From Pelagovum sp. HNIBRBA483 (GTDB lineage Bacteria; Pseudomonadota; Alphaproteobacteria; Rhodobacterales; Rhodobacteraceae), in assembly GCF_040931995.1 (NCBI RefSeq), contig NZ_CP162413.1, positions 1-64,000 on the forward strand: 64,000 bases of DNA, in the 5' to 3' direction. Positions 17,395 to 26,412 of the stretch are shown piece after piece. The notes beneath the pieces were generated by a model. That model saw only the letters and a program-made list of their open reading frames with translations. It made no database searches and had not been told where the DNA came from. The stretch's first letter is position 1. The number at the start of each line of letters is the position of its first letter. The position numbers and the translations under genes are program-made.

Positions 17395-18318
17395 ATGGCA
17401 CAAAGGCTAAGTTCTGTTGACGCGATAGTTCCATTTTCGGAGTCTGTTGATCAGACCCGCGTACCGACTCCAAACAACTTCATCATTGAGAGCCACAAAC
17501 CGACACTCTTTGATACCCCCTTCCATCACCACACATCGGTGGAATTGAATTTCCTTCAGAATTGTCATTTGGACTACTCATTCTCGGGCCAGGTAGCAAA
17601 GTTGAAGGCCAATCGACTGGTCGTGTTTTGGGGTGCTGCGCCACATAAAGTTACCGATGTCTATGGGGAAGGACGTATTACCAACATCTATCTTTCGCTG
17701 GGTCAATTCGTGCGTTGGGGTCTGCCGTCCGATCTCGTGAAAGCCATCCTAACCGGCGAAGTAATTGCTTCTCGAAATGATGATCCATTGGACGCCTTGC
17801 TAATCAACAGGATCTACAATGAGAAGCACCTTGAGCAGACCCCCTGGCGGCGAACGCACCTTGCCGAAATTGAAACGCGGTTGCGTCGGCTTGCGTTAGA
17901 AGGGTGGTCTACGCTGATTTCAAGCCCAAGCCGGGGCAATGGATTCTCAGTTAGGTCGACGACGATGCAAGAAGTCGAATCAATGTTGCGATTCATCTCC
18001 GAAAACTTCACCCTACCGATCAACGTGAAAGATATTGCGGCGGCATCAAGCTTGTCTCCGGCGCGCGCCGGGCAGGTTTTTCGGGATGTCTTGACCGTCA
18101 GTATCAAGAAGCATCTGACACGGACCCGTTTGTCCCACGCTCGAATGCTCCTAGTCGAAACCGAGGCGAAGGTGTCATCTGTCGCACTCGATAGTGGGTT
18201 CGCGTCGCTATCCGCCTTCTACGAAGCGTTCACCAAGGAACATAAACAATCCCCTGCAGAGTACCGTCGCCAGTCACAGCGAAGCAATCCGTTTCTGGCA
18301 TTTCACGCGCAGCCCTAG
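17395..18318 (+). CDS. AraC-family regulator (AgpT/MelR-like)
   Basis: A 307-residue AraC/XylS regulator. The N-terminal cupin-like sugar-binding domain carries a HHHTSVELNFL stretch. The C-terminal double helix-turn-helix spans about residues 205-300 and ends with the typical SVALDSGFASLSAFYEAFTK segment. It is divergent from the alpha-galactoside operon, as agpT is linked to agpA in S. meliloti, where the AraC-type activator is needed for induction by alpha-galactosides. An AAAGG ribosome-binding site lies 6 bases before the ATG. Activation of the adjacent operon is inferred. Confidence 0.87.
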   Translation: MAQRLSSVDAIVPFSESVDQTRVPTPNNFIIESHKPTLFDTPFHHHTSVELNFLQNCHLDYSFSGQVAKLKANRLVVFWGAAPHKVTDVYGEGRITNIYLSLGQFVRWGLPSDLVKAILTGEVIASRNDDPLDALLINRIYNEKHLEQTPWRRTHLAEIETRLRRLALEGWSTLISSPSRGNGFSVRSTTMQEVESMLRFISENFTLPINVKDIAAASSLSPARAGQVFRDVLTVSIKKHLTRTRLSHARMLLVETEAKVSSVALDSGFASLSAFYEAFTKEHKQSPAEYRRQSQRSNPFLAFHAQP

Positions 18319-18581
18319 CAAGCTAATGCTGCTCTTATGGACGTTGCAGTATTTACCCGATCAACATGAAACCCCGCGTGGCGTTCATCAAGTAAACGGC
18401 AGCGCGCCGATGCACCTTAAGATACACAACAGGATACAAACTTGGGGCCAAGGAACCACCATGGTGTCGACAGATTGCCAGAGGCTGATGTCAGCTCGTG
18501 CGTCAATTGATAACCCGACGACTGTTCGGCTTCGATCCTCCCTTCCAGACTAATCCCGTTCGCACGAAAAGCCACACCGGC

Positions 18582-20567
18582 TCAAAGATTCTGTTTCACC
18601 GTCAACTCCAACTCCTCCAAATCACCCACAGCATTCCGTAAGGGCTCTTTGTCCGACTCTCTTTCTGAATCGGTCGCAGGCACCTGCGCGGCAAACTCCA
18701 TCTCCATCTGCCTTTGCGCCTCTGCGACAACCGCCTGCACCGCGGCCGCGGACTTCTTCGGCGGTCCGTCGGACCGCGTCGGCAGATGTTCCGCCTCGCT
18801 TCGCACCTGATCCGCGCTATCAGATATGGTTTCATCTTCTCCTCCCCCTTGCGAACGCGGGAACAAAGGCATCGCCTGAACACTCAAAGGCAGCGTGCCC
18901 TGCGGGCCCCCTCCCCCCGGCTCCGGAAACGGCAAATCACCCTTCTGCGCGCCATGGATCGCCGCAAACAGCCGGTCATCAAAATACTGGATCCGTTTCG
19001 CCCGCACTGGCATCTGGGCATCCACGACCATGATAATTTCATCGAGCGGCAACCGGCGCGCTTCGTCTTCAGGCAACAACGATGTTTCTTCCGTCCGCGT
19101 AGACTGGCTGCGCCCCTCAAACGGATTCTTGCCAATCGACCGCGACCGCGTGATGACCGTCTTTGTTGTCTTGCCCACGGCCTTGCTCAGCTCCTCGATG
19201 GTCTTTTCATCTGAGGGAGTGAGGTAGAGCTTTACGCCTGCGTTGCCTTGCAGCGCGCGGCGCGTGTTTTCACCATAGATTTCATCAAGGGCGGGGATGG
19301 TTTGCGTCACCACCGCCAGATGTCCGCGATAGGTGCGCAGGGTTTCTATGCTTTCAACCACAATGGGCATTTTGCCAAGGCGGTTGAACTCATCGAGCAT
19401 GATCATCGCGGGCCAGGGCTCATCTTGGCCCGGTTCCTTCTCTTGCATCGCCGAGAGAAGGTCTGAGAAAAATAATCGGATCAGTGGCGCAAGCGGCTTT
19501 ACCATCAAGGGCTGGACAACGAGATAGACTGTGAACGGCTTTTTGCGGATCGTGCGAAAATCAAAGTCGGAAACCTGCGTCGCCTCGTCAATTGCGGGGT
19601 TCTGCCATTGATCCAGACCTGACGTCATCAGAAGCGAGACATAGGAGGTCAGCGTGTCGTTGTTTGTGGACGCGAGCCGCGTAAAGATCAGCTTCGCAGC
19701 TTTGTTGTCAATCTCGTGGCTCCGCGCCACATATTCTTTCTGCTTGTTGCCCCCCGAGGCCGCGATCCGGTAGATCTCGCCCAAGCTCGGCTTCTTGCGC
19801 TGGAAGGCCAACAAGCCCGCCGCCACGAACAGATCAATACCTCCCTTCAAAAGCCCTTGAACGCGATCATTGTCGCTTTGCAGAAACAGCGTCGCCAGCA
19901 GTTGCAATTCCATCTGCTGACGCGCGGGGTCTTCCAATTCATAGATGCGCAAAAGCGGGTTATAGCGATGGGTCCGCTTGCCCTCCCAATCCGTGGGCGC
20001 GAAGCGGTAGACCTTGTCGCCTTGGGCCGCGCGATGACGCGCCGTCGCCTCAAAACACTCGCCCTTTACATCCAACGTGACGGCAGACCCCTGCCATGTG
20101 AGCAGGTTCGGGATCACAAAGCCGCTGGTTTTACCGCGCCCCGTTGGTGCCACGATCAGCGCATGGGGAAAGACCTTTGAGGTGATGTAGCGGGCCCGCG
20201 ACTTTGGGCCGCCCAGCTTGCCCAGAATAAACCCGGTGCCGGGCTTCCCAAAGAACCCGTTGGCGTTCATCTCACCGCGCTTTTGCCAATGGGTTTGCCC
20301 AAAGCGCGTGAGGGCCGAGCCGGACAGGGCCAGGCTCATCATCAGCCCTGCGACGGCACATCCGCCGATGATCAGGTTGATCAGTTGGAAGTCGTCTGGC
20401 CGTCTGTCTCTGATCCAGAGGTAATTCTGCGCGATATATCCAAAATCGATATCGGCGCTGAACCCGAGGGCCTTAAAGGTCAGCACAGCCGAGGCAATTG
20501 TGTAGCCCATCGCCCCTGCCACCCAAGTGACCAGAACCACCCCGATGGCAATCCGCACCCTGCCCAT
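18582..20567 (-). CDS. virD4: VirD4/TraG-type coupling protein
   Basis: T4SS coupling ATPase that docks the relaxosome to the secretion channel. Two N-terminal membrane segments (about residues 5-28 and 58-80) precede the NTPase domain with Walker A APTGRGKTSG and Walker B MIMLDEFNRLGKM. The C-terminus is a charged extension. I use the ATG giving MGRVRIAIGV; a TTG four codons upstream overlaps the relaxase stop and is an alternative. It is last in the mobC-relaxase-virD4 operon. Confidence 0.93.
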   Translation of the reverse strand: MGRVRIAIGVVLVTWVAGAMGYTIASAVLTFKALGFSADIDFGYIAQNYLWIRDRRPDDFQLINLIIGGCAVAGLMMSLALSGSALTRFGQTHWQKRGEMNANGFFGKPGTGFILGKLGGPKSRARYITSKVFPHALIVAPTGRGKTSGFVIPNLLTWQGSAVTLDVKGECFEATARHRAAQGDKVYRFAPTDWEGKRTHRYNPLLRIYELEDPARQQMELQLLATLFLQSDNDRVQGLLKGGIDLFVAAGLLAFQRKKPSLGEIYRIAASGGNKQKEYVARSHEIDNKAAKLIFTRLASTNNDTLTSYVSLLMTSGLDQWQNPAIDEATQVSDFDFRTIRKKPFTVYLVVQPLMVKPLAPLIRLFFSDLLSAMQEKEPGQDEPWPAMIMLDEFNRLGKMPIVVESIETLRTYRGHLAVVTQTIPALDEIYGENTRRALQGNAGVKLYLTPSDEKTIEELSKAVGKTTKTVITRSRSIGKNPFEGRSQSTRTEETSLLPEDEARRLPLDEIIMVVDAQMPVRAKRIQYFDDRLFAAIHGAQKGDLPFPEPGGGGPQGTLPLSVQAMPLFPRSQGGGEDETISDSADQVRSEAEHLPTRSDGPPKKSAAAVQAVVAEAQRQMEMEFAAQVPATDSERESDKEPLRNAVGDLEELELTVKQNL

Positions 20568-20575
20568 GGATCCAC

Positions 20576-22819
20576 TCAATGGACCTGCCCCCGCTCCGTC
20601 TCGCCGTCCACGTCTGCCGCGCGTTGTCTTTCGACTTCAACGTCTGCTAACTCGTCGACAACCTGTCGCAACGCCTCGGAGTTTGCGGTCGCCGCATCCG
20701 ATTGCAAATAGACCTTTGCGGCATAGAGACGGTCGAGGCGATCTTCGATGATGTTTTCCAAAGCATCGCTGTCGCCATCGTTCAGACGATCCAGCTGCGC
20801 CGTGTCCAAAACCCGCGCCACCTGCGCGCGGAAGGCCTCGCGTTCGGTTTCGGTCTCAAAGGGCGACGACAATTCCCCTGCCCGTTCATGGGCGAGAACA
20901 CGGGACAGTTCAGGCGTTTCAATCGTAGTTGTCTCGCGCTCGGTAAGGTTTTCCTCCCGTTCAGCGCCGCGCGCTTCATAGACGCGCGCGTATGTGTCGC
21001 CGAGACCCTCCGCCAGCTGCTCGGGCATATCGGGATATCGCGTCTGTAGATCGCGCGCAACGGAAACGGAGATTGGCGTCCTGCTGTGCGCGCCCAAACG
21101 CGCCGCTTCAACCTCAACGATAACCCGCTCTGCAGCGGCCCGATCTACGATCACCGCCCTGCCCTCCTCGCTCATACGGATCACATCGGTCGGGCGCGCG
21201 ATCAGTTCTGGATGGTCGCGCAGATAGTCCCGCTGTTCGTCCTCCAAACGCTCTACGGCACGGCTTTCGATCACGGCCTCGTCCCGATCTTCAGTCCCGG
21301 CTTCAATTCGAGTCTCGATGCGAACCGCATTGGTAGCGGTTTCAATCTGGGCCTCAGTCACATGCGCCTGCACCTCGCGGGCTTCTTCAATGACCCCGTC
21401 ACGGCGCAGCACACCTTCCCGCTCCAGCATGGTCCCCAGCTGCACATGTACATCATTGAGGATATCCCGCGCCTGTTCCAAATCCGCGCGGCGCTCAAGG
21501 TTCAAATCCTTCGCCTCGGCCACCTTGGACAAATCATCCGCAATCCATTGATGTTCCAGAGCCGCGTTCTGCGCCCCTGTCTCCATCCGGGCCACGACCT
21601 CGGACGTACTGATCCCCGTGCCGCGCAGTGCTGCATCGACGCGGGCGCGCACCCGTGGCTCAGACAGACGCTCGAACTGGCTTTGCTGAATGTTGGCTTC
21701 AGAATAGACCCCGCCTTCTGACGGGACCTCCGAGAGGGAATTGGACCGTAGCCCGAGCGGCTGCATATGCTGCACGCGGGCCTGAATTGCGTTGAGGGAT
21801 TTCTCCAGCGCGGGCCGCTCCACATCCGGCTTTGCGGCGATCAGGTCTGTGATGTTCGCGACCTTTTCCGCGTAACGGCTGCGCAGATCCTCAAAAGACT
21901 CGTCTTCGGCCATGTAAATGCCTCCTGCGGTTTCAACGTGCCCCCCCTTCGCCAGAACCTCGCCCGCAAGGAACAGGACCTCAGCAATGTCTTCGCGGTT
22001 CTCAGAGGACGCCTCGGCAGCCAGCGAGTGGAACATGATTTTGGTGTTTGCTATTTCGGCAAGCGTGCGGGTCAGGTCTTTGCCCACCCGTTCGCGCTCC
22101 ACTGGTGTCCTGCCCTCTTCCTTAGCCGCGTAGACCTCGCGGGTCTTGGGCGGGTAATGTACCTCGCCGCGATCCACTCGCCGCGTGGCTTCCAACCGCA
22201 CGCCATACTTTTCCGCTTCCTCGACCATCGCCAATCGGAAATCGTCATAGTTGAATCGATGATTGCGCGCCAAATAGAAGAACTCACCCTCTTGCGAACG
22301 GCGATTCAACACGAGATGCGCATGCGGGTGGTCGCGGTCCTCATGCACCGCAATGATATAATCGAAGTGCCCTTCGTCATTCTGGAAGAACCGCTCCGCC
22401 ACATCGGTCGCGATGTCGCGCACATCCTCTCCGCGCGTGCCAATCGGGAACGACATTAGCAGATGCGTGGTTTGCCCAAGCTTGGGTTTGAACCCGCCGT
22501 CCCACCGCTTGGCAAAGCGCTCGGTCAGGTCTTTGATCTCGCTGCGCTCAAGGCTGGATTTGCCATCCAGAAACCCGCTGCTGTCAACGATATGGGTAGA
22601 CTTCGTCGTGAGGTATTCCAGCTGGTTTGCGAGCTGGGATTTAGTGTGCGTCCCACCCCCCCGGATCGCCTTGAACACGGCTGCCCGATGTCCTGCCGCA
22701 GCGCGCACCATCTGCTTTTGCTTTGAAGCATACAGACCCTGCATCGAGCCACGAATCCGGCTCCACCCGTCGCGAAACACCTCACCGGTAACCGCGTCTA
22801 CTGCATCATTCAGCCGCAT
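20576..22819 (-). CDS. Relaxase of VirD2/MobP-like type
   Basis: A 747-residue conjugative relaxase that nicks oriT and pilots the transferred strand. The N-terminal domain has a candidate catalytic Tyr69 in QLANQLEYLTTKS. The three-His metal site is HEDRDHPHAHLVLN (residues 159-172), typical of MobP/VirD2-like relaxases. The long C-terminal half is charged, Glu/Arg-rich and helical, as expected for a T4SS secretion-signal and coupling region. The ATG start overlaps mobC by 14 bases. The catalytic Tyr assignment is by analogy. Confidence 0.9.
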   Translation of the reverse strand: MRLNDAVDAVTGEVFRDGWSRIRGSMQGLYASKQKQMVRAAAGHRAAVFKAIRGGGTHTKSQLANQLEYLTTKSTHIVDSSGFLDGKSSLERSEIKDLTERFAKRWDGGFKPKLGQTTHLLMSFPIGTRGEDVRDIATDVAERFFQNDEGHFDYIIAVHEDRDHPHAHLVLNRRSQEGEFFYLARNHRFNYDDFRLAMVEEAEKYGVRLEATRRVDRGEVHYPPKTREVYAAKEEGRTPVERERVGKDLTRTLAEIANTKIMFHSLAAEASSENREDIAEVLFLAGEVLAKGGHVETAGGIYMAEDESFEDLRSRYAEKVANITDLIAAKPDVERPALEKSLNAIQARVQHMQPLGLRSNSLSEVPSEGGVYSEANIQQSQFERLSEPRVRARVDAALRGTGISTSEVVARMETGAQNAALEHQWIADDLSKVAEAKDLNLERRADLEQARDILNDVHVQLGTMLEREGVLRRDGVIEEAREVQAHVTEAQIETATNAVRIETRIEAGTEDRDEAVIESRAVERLEDEQRDYLRDHPELIARPTDVIRMSEEGRAVIVDRAAAERVIVEVEAARLGAHSRTPISVSVARDLQTRYPDMPEQLAEGLGDTYARVYEARGAEREENLTERETTTIETPELSRVLAHERAGELSSPFETETEREAFRAQVARVLDTAQLDRLNDGDSDALENIIEDRLDRLYAAKVYLQSDAATANSEALRQVVDELADVEVERQRAADVDGETERGQVH

Positions 22820-23387
22820 GAGCAAACTCCCTCAAAGCGGCTGTCGCGTCCATCTGCATGGCATCACGACGGCGGCGCACAAGCAGGTCAATCTCGTCTG
22901 CACTGTCCAAAATGAACCGCGCTAACCCGCGCATCTGTGCAAGCCGCAACTCGGAGAATTCGGGGCCCGTTCCCTGCCCCGCCCGATTGGCCTTTTGCAT
23001 CTGCTTGGCAATCTGGGCGACACCGTTTCCAACCTCGTTCAAAGAAGCACGATAGCGCGCCATCTCTGCCGCTAATTGGGCGTCCGCCACAAAGGTGCCA
23101 CCTGCCGCTTGCATCAAGCGGCGCAGCCCTTCCGAGCGCGTCTCGATCCCCGCTGACGCCAGCACCGCATCGAACGCCGCCATCTCATCAGAGGTTACTT
23201 TCACACTCACCGCCAAGACTGGAACCGCCGTGTCGCGCTGGCGCTCCTCGTCACTCTTCACCGTGTATTGCACCGCCCGAGGCGTCACCTCGAACCGCTC
23301 CGCAAGCACGGACGTGGACACTCCGTCCGCGGCTTCGCGCACGATCTCCATGCGCTCTGCATCAGTGAGACGTTTCGAGCGAGACAT
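22806..23387 (-). CDS. mobC: MobC-like relaxosome accessory protein
   Basis: A 193-residue DNA-binding protein. The N-terminal 45 residues form a helix-turn-helix-like segment (SVLAERFEVTPRAVQYTV). Then comes a strand (VPVLAVSVKVTSDEMAAFDAVL) resembling a ribbon-helix-helix and a MobC-type segment (LNEVGNGVAQIAKQMQKANR). It would bind oriT and assist the relaxase. It is first in the mob operon, with the promoter and probable oriT immediately upstream. Confidence 0.82.
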   Translation of the reverse strand: MSRSKRLTDAERMEIVREAADGVSTSVLAERFEVTPRAVQYTVKSDEERQRDTAVPVLAVSVKVTSDEMAAFDAVLASAGIETRSEGLRRLMQAAGGTFVADAQLAAEMARYRASLNEVGNGVAQIAKQMQKANRAGQGTGPEFSELRLAQMRGLARFILDSADEIDLLVRRRRDAMQMDATAALREFAHAAE

Positions 23388-23436
23388 GCGAAGAAAGACC
23401 CCCTATTTCCTGCCACCTTCATACAAGGCTGCACCC

Positions 23437-23464
23437 AACATACGATACTATACCATACTGTCAA
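23437..23464 (-). promoter_or_regulatory. Promoter of mobC-relaxase-virD4 operon
   Basis: On the minus strand a perfect -35 TTGACA (23464-23459) is followed after 16 bases by TATGTT (23442-23437). The spacer is made of short ATAC/GTAT repeats that could bind MobC or another regulator. The start codon lies 50 bases downstream. Confidence 0.6.
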
Positions 23465-23696
23465 TAATATACTTATGTTGATTGGGTGCTTGGCAGCCTT
23501 GTATTCCGCTTCTCGCCAAGCGCCACCGGCGCGAGGCCGCGGACCGCCTGGCCGCCAGCGAGAACGTCAGCCACTGTTCGGCTGTCTCTGGATTTCGAGG
23601 ATTTCACGCGACGCGGAACTCGTTCTCAGCGGTGTGCAGCGTTGTCTCGGAATGTATCCTAAGCGATGCTATTCTGGGTCAGCCAATTGAGTGCGC

Positions 23697-23720
23697 AGCT
23701 ATGCGATCCAGGATAGCTTG
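23697..23720 (-). other. Candidate oriT nick region
   Basis: On the minus strand the sequence GCTATCCTGGATCG contains TATCCTG, the core of the P-type (RP4/Ti) nick consensus YATCCTG. It is framed by an AGCTAT/ATAGCT inverted repeat and lies about 310 bp upstream of mobC, where an oriT is expected. The remaining ~490-bp intergenic region (23388-23878) holds no convincing gene. The nick assignment is inference. Confidence 0.35.
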
Positions 23721-23734
23721 ATCCGCCCAGGACA

Positions 23735-23830
23735 TGAAACGATACCCCGTGAAAGTGAAACGATTAACGTCAAGAAACTTATGGGTAGTGTGTGCCTACC
23801 GAGTTTTCGTTTCACCCAATATGAAACGAT
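23735..23830. repeat. TGAAACGAT short repeats
   Basis: TGAAACGAT occurs at 23735-23743, 23756-23764 and 23822-23830, and the inverse TCGTTTCA at 23807-23814. Four copies within 96 bp, between the probable oriT and the ATPase gene, look like a protein-binding array. The cognate protein is unknown. Confidence 0.55.
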
Positions 23831-23878
23831 TCAGCCTGCGTGATCGAACAGCTCGCTTCACGAACCATCAATACCTAT

Positions 23879-25051
23879 CTACGGACTTCTCAACTGCGAG
23901 ATGGCTGCTGTCAGTGGCATCGCGCGAATACCCCCCTGCCCCGGTACTTCGCGATCACCAGCATAGACCAGCAATCGTTCTTCGACGTCCAATTCTTCGG
24001 CAGCGATATGGAACCCGCGCGTGACTTTCGGGCTCGTGGTGCGCTTGATCTCGATCGCCCAAAGCGTCTGGTTTGGCAGTTTCAGGATCAGATCGATTTC
24101 GGCACCTGCCGATGATCGATAGAAACTCGCCTCCGTCCCTCGTGGCGCGGCTGCAATCAGATTTTCGATACAGAAGCCTTCCCATGATCCACCGACGACG
24201 GGATGGCCAAGCAGAGCCTCGGTCGTTTCCAGTCCCAAGAGTGCATGGGCGAGACCGGCGTCTCGGATATAGACTTTGGGCGACTTTACCAACCTCTTTC
24301 CCGCGTTTGCATGCCATGGCGACAAACGCCGCACGAGCATCAAATCAACCAGGAGGTCGAGATAGCGTGCGACGCTCTGTCCTGAAACACCCAAGCCCGC
24401 CGCGATCTTGGCAGCATTGAGCAACCCACCCTGCTCATGGGCCAGCATCGTCCAAAAGCGGCGTAAGGTTTCTGCCGGAATGCGCAAACCGAAGGATGGG
24501 ATGTCTCGTTCAAGATAGGTGCGAATGAAGTCTTCGCGCCAGGTGAGGCTTTCGCGGTCTGATCCCGCCAAAAAACTGTCGGGAAACCCACCGCGCAGCC
24601 AAAGCTGTGGCAAAGCCCCCTGCCCTACCTCATCAAGCGTGAATGGCGTGAGCTCATGATAGCTGACACGACCAGCGAGAGATTCCGCACTTTGCTGCAA
24701 CAGAGTATTCGAGGCTGACCCCAGAAGCAGAAACTGACCAGTTCGGTGCCCTGCCCTTCTGCGGCGATCAATCTGTCCACGCAATGCGCCAAACAAGCCC
24801 GGGATCAGCTGCACCTCGTCAATGACAACAAGCTTGCCCGCTTGTTCATCGAGATACAGATCTGGTTCCTCAAGGATTTGGCGATCCGCCAGACGTTCCA
24901 TATCAAGATAGACCGCATCGCGCGTTTCTGCGATATCTTGCGCCAGCGTTGTCTTTCCCACCTGACGTGGGCCAAGCAGTACAACACCTGCCTGGTTGTC
25001 TAGGGCGTGTTCAATGCGGCTGAGATGATTACGCGTTATCATACCTTGCAT
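23879..25051 (-). CDS. AAA_14 / DUF4143 family ATPase
   Basis: A 390-residue protein of the widespread AAA_14 + DUF4143 family. Walker A is GPRQVGKTT near residue 30, Walker B is VVIDEVQ near 78, and LLLGSAS is a sensor segment. A winged-helix-like middle part (LNAAKIAAGLGVSGQSVARYL) precedes the DUF4143 C-terminal nuclease-like region (GAEIDLILKLPNQTLWAIEIKRT). The family role is not settled; members are common on plasmids and in genomic islands. Both candidate starts (MQGM and MITR) lie inside a 51-bp palindrome. It stands alone between oriT and repC. Confidence 0.85.
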   Translation of the reverse strand: MQGMITRNHLSRIEHALDNQAGVVLLGPRQVGKTTLAQDIAETRDAVYLDMERLADRQILEEPDLYLDEQAGKLVVIDEVQLIPGLFGALRGQIDRRRRAGHRTGQFLLLGSASNTLLQQSAESLAGRVSYHELTPFTLDEVGQGALPQLWLRGGFPDSFLAGSDRESLTWREDFIRTYLERDIPSFGLRIPAETLRRFWTMLAHEQGGLLNAAKIAAGLGVSGQSVARYLDLLVDLMLVRRLSPWHANAGKRLVKSPKVYIRDAGLAHALLGLETTEALLGHPVVGGSWEGFCIENLIAAAPRGTEASFYRSSAGAEIDLILKLPNQTLWAIEIKRTTSPKVTRGFHIAAEELDVEERLLVYAGDREVPGQGGIRAMPLTAAISQLRSP

Positions 25052-25087
25052 TTATTCCATTACATGGCATAATTGCAAGGTATGATA
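25037..25087. repeat. 51-bp near-perfect palindrome over the ATPase start codon
   Basis: TATCATACCTTGCA (25037-25050) and its exact complement TGCAAGGTATGATA (25074-25087) are the arms of a palindrome centred on 25062. 22 of 25 positions match across each half. It covers both possible start codons of the AAA_14 gene. It could be an operator, a start-sequestering mRNA hairpin, or the scar of a small mobile element. Confidence 0.8.
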
Positions 25088-25271
25088 TTGAAGGCGCCCA
25101 AATAGTCAGTGTTCAGTTACAACGCCCCTGAATCGGCTTTTTAGATCAGGCTACCCAGTGATATGACCTGAGCAGCAAAGGGTTCGCGCTGTAGCTTTTC
25201 TGCCTTTTCAGTGCTCATAACGCCCAAAACGGTCAATCTTCAAAGGGAGGCTTTGCTGTTCCAAGATCATA

Positions 25272-26330
25272 TCATCCTAAGTTTGACCTCGGTTTCTTCA
25301 GCAATGTACGCCAATCAAGGCTCTTGTTGGATAGGTCTTGGCACAATTTGAACGCGTAGCCACGGTGATTGCTGATCGTCTCTGAGCGTTCCAAGAGATA
25401 TCCTAAGATCATGAAACTGAGCGCTGGACCAAGGTCCTTTATCGAAAACCACGTGTTCCCAAGGTTGAGATATCCGGCAAGATCATCCATTAAGCGACGG
25501 CAGTCTTCTTGGTTCTTAGCAAACCTGAGTTCTGCGCAGAGCCTTGGGTAGGCGTGCTCCATCTCCTCTTGGCCAACTTCAATCTGAAAAGAATTTTCTT
25601 CTTTAACATACTGTGTTTTGGAAGTCTCTTTGTGCCCCTCAATTTCGGGGTCAGTGGCCCTCAAATCATTTGGTTCTGCAGAGCCTATCTTCGAGATCTC
25701 CACAGTGATTTCATCCAGAAGATCGCTCAAAGCGCGCTTGTCTGGCTGGCGTCTCAAAAGGTTGCGTGCCTTTGAGAGCAAGCCTTCGTCCCAATTGGCG
25801 GGCATGAGATGCGCTTTGAGGTTGCTCAGGGCCGCCGAGCACATGTCTCTGAGCCGCCCCAGCTCGTTTTGATGATCCTGGTGGTCTTGCGCCATGCGCA
25901 CGAACTCAGGGTAACGTTCAGCGAGTGGCAGAAGTGACAGGCCTGTTGCAAGGACAATACTGCCCTGACGGTCTCGACGGGCCCAGCGTTTGCCATTGCC
26001 GCTTGATCGCCGCGTCAGCAAGCCTAAGGACACCAATTTGGCAATATGGCGTTCAACGGTTTGGATACTGACATGAGCGCGCTTAGCCAGTGAGGCATTT
26101 GATGCAAAGCAAATATGCCCGTCGTCGCGTGTTGCATCGACTTGATCTACCCGCAGGAACGAGATCATCGCTCTGAGGAGTGAGATGGACGTGCCTTTCA
26201 AGCCGAGTGGCTCCCGGATGTCTTCGATTACCTTGAGGAGTTGCCATTTGTTTTGGGCAATACCTCCCTGCCCCGTTGCTTTGCGCGACGAGCGTGCTCC
26301 AGCAGGAGCCATTCCTTGAATTGTTCTCAT
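25272..26330 (-). CDS. repC: RepC plasmid replication initiator
   Basis: Replication initiator of repABC plasmids (352 residues). The N-terminal winged-helix region has the family pattern: NKWQLLKVIEDIREPLGLKG, a recognition-helix segment ASLAKRAHVSIQTVERHIAKL, then SGNGKRWARRDRQG. repABC origins usually lie inside repC, so oriV is probably here. I chose the ATG at 26330, which has a GCAGG ribosome-binding site inside the palindrome TTTGCCTGCAGGCAAA (26333-26348). An ATG six codons later is an alternative. Expression is expected to be limited by the ctRNA encoded on the opposite strand in the repB-repC gap. Confidence 0.92.
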   Translation of the reverse strand: MRTIQGMAPAGARSSRKATGQGGIAQNKWQLLKVIEDIREPLGLKGTSISLLRAMISFLRVDQVDATRDDGHICFASNASLAKRAHVSIQTVERHIAKLVSLGLLTRRSSGNGKRWARRDRQGSIVLATGLSLLPLAERYPEFVRMAQDHQDHQNELGRLRDMCSAALSNLKAHLMPANWDEGLLSKARNLLRRQPDKRALSDLLDEITVEISKIGSAEPNDLRATDPEIEGHKETSKTQYVKEENSFQIEVGQEEMEHAYPRLCAELRFAKNQEDCRRLMDDLAGYLNLGNTWFSIKDLGPALSFMILGYLLERSETISNHRGYAFKLCQDLSNKSLDWRTLLKKPRSNLG

Positions 26331-26378
26331 GATTTGCCTGCAGGCAAAGAATTCCCGTTCGCCCAAGAGCGTTTTTTA

Positions 26379-26407
26379 TTGCTTAGCGATTCGGTGACTG
26401 CTACGAT
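26379..26407 (+). promoter_or_regulatory. Promoter of the repABC counter-transcribed RNA
   Basis: TTGCTT (26379-26384), a 17-base spacer and TACGAT (26402-26407) read toward repB on the strand opposite repABC. This is the expected position and orientation for the incompatibility ctRNA promoter. Confidence 0.6.
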
Positions 26408-26412
26408 TCAGG

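Noticed and set aside
20702-22459. Several 100-230 residue + strand frames opposite the relaxase
   Set aside because: Shadows of a GC-rich gene; no domain features or start signals.
23734-24024. 96-residue + strand frame over the TGAAACGAT repeats
   Set aside because: Overlaps the end of the secure ATPase gene and has no recognisable protein features; the repeats explain the sequence better.
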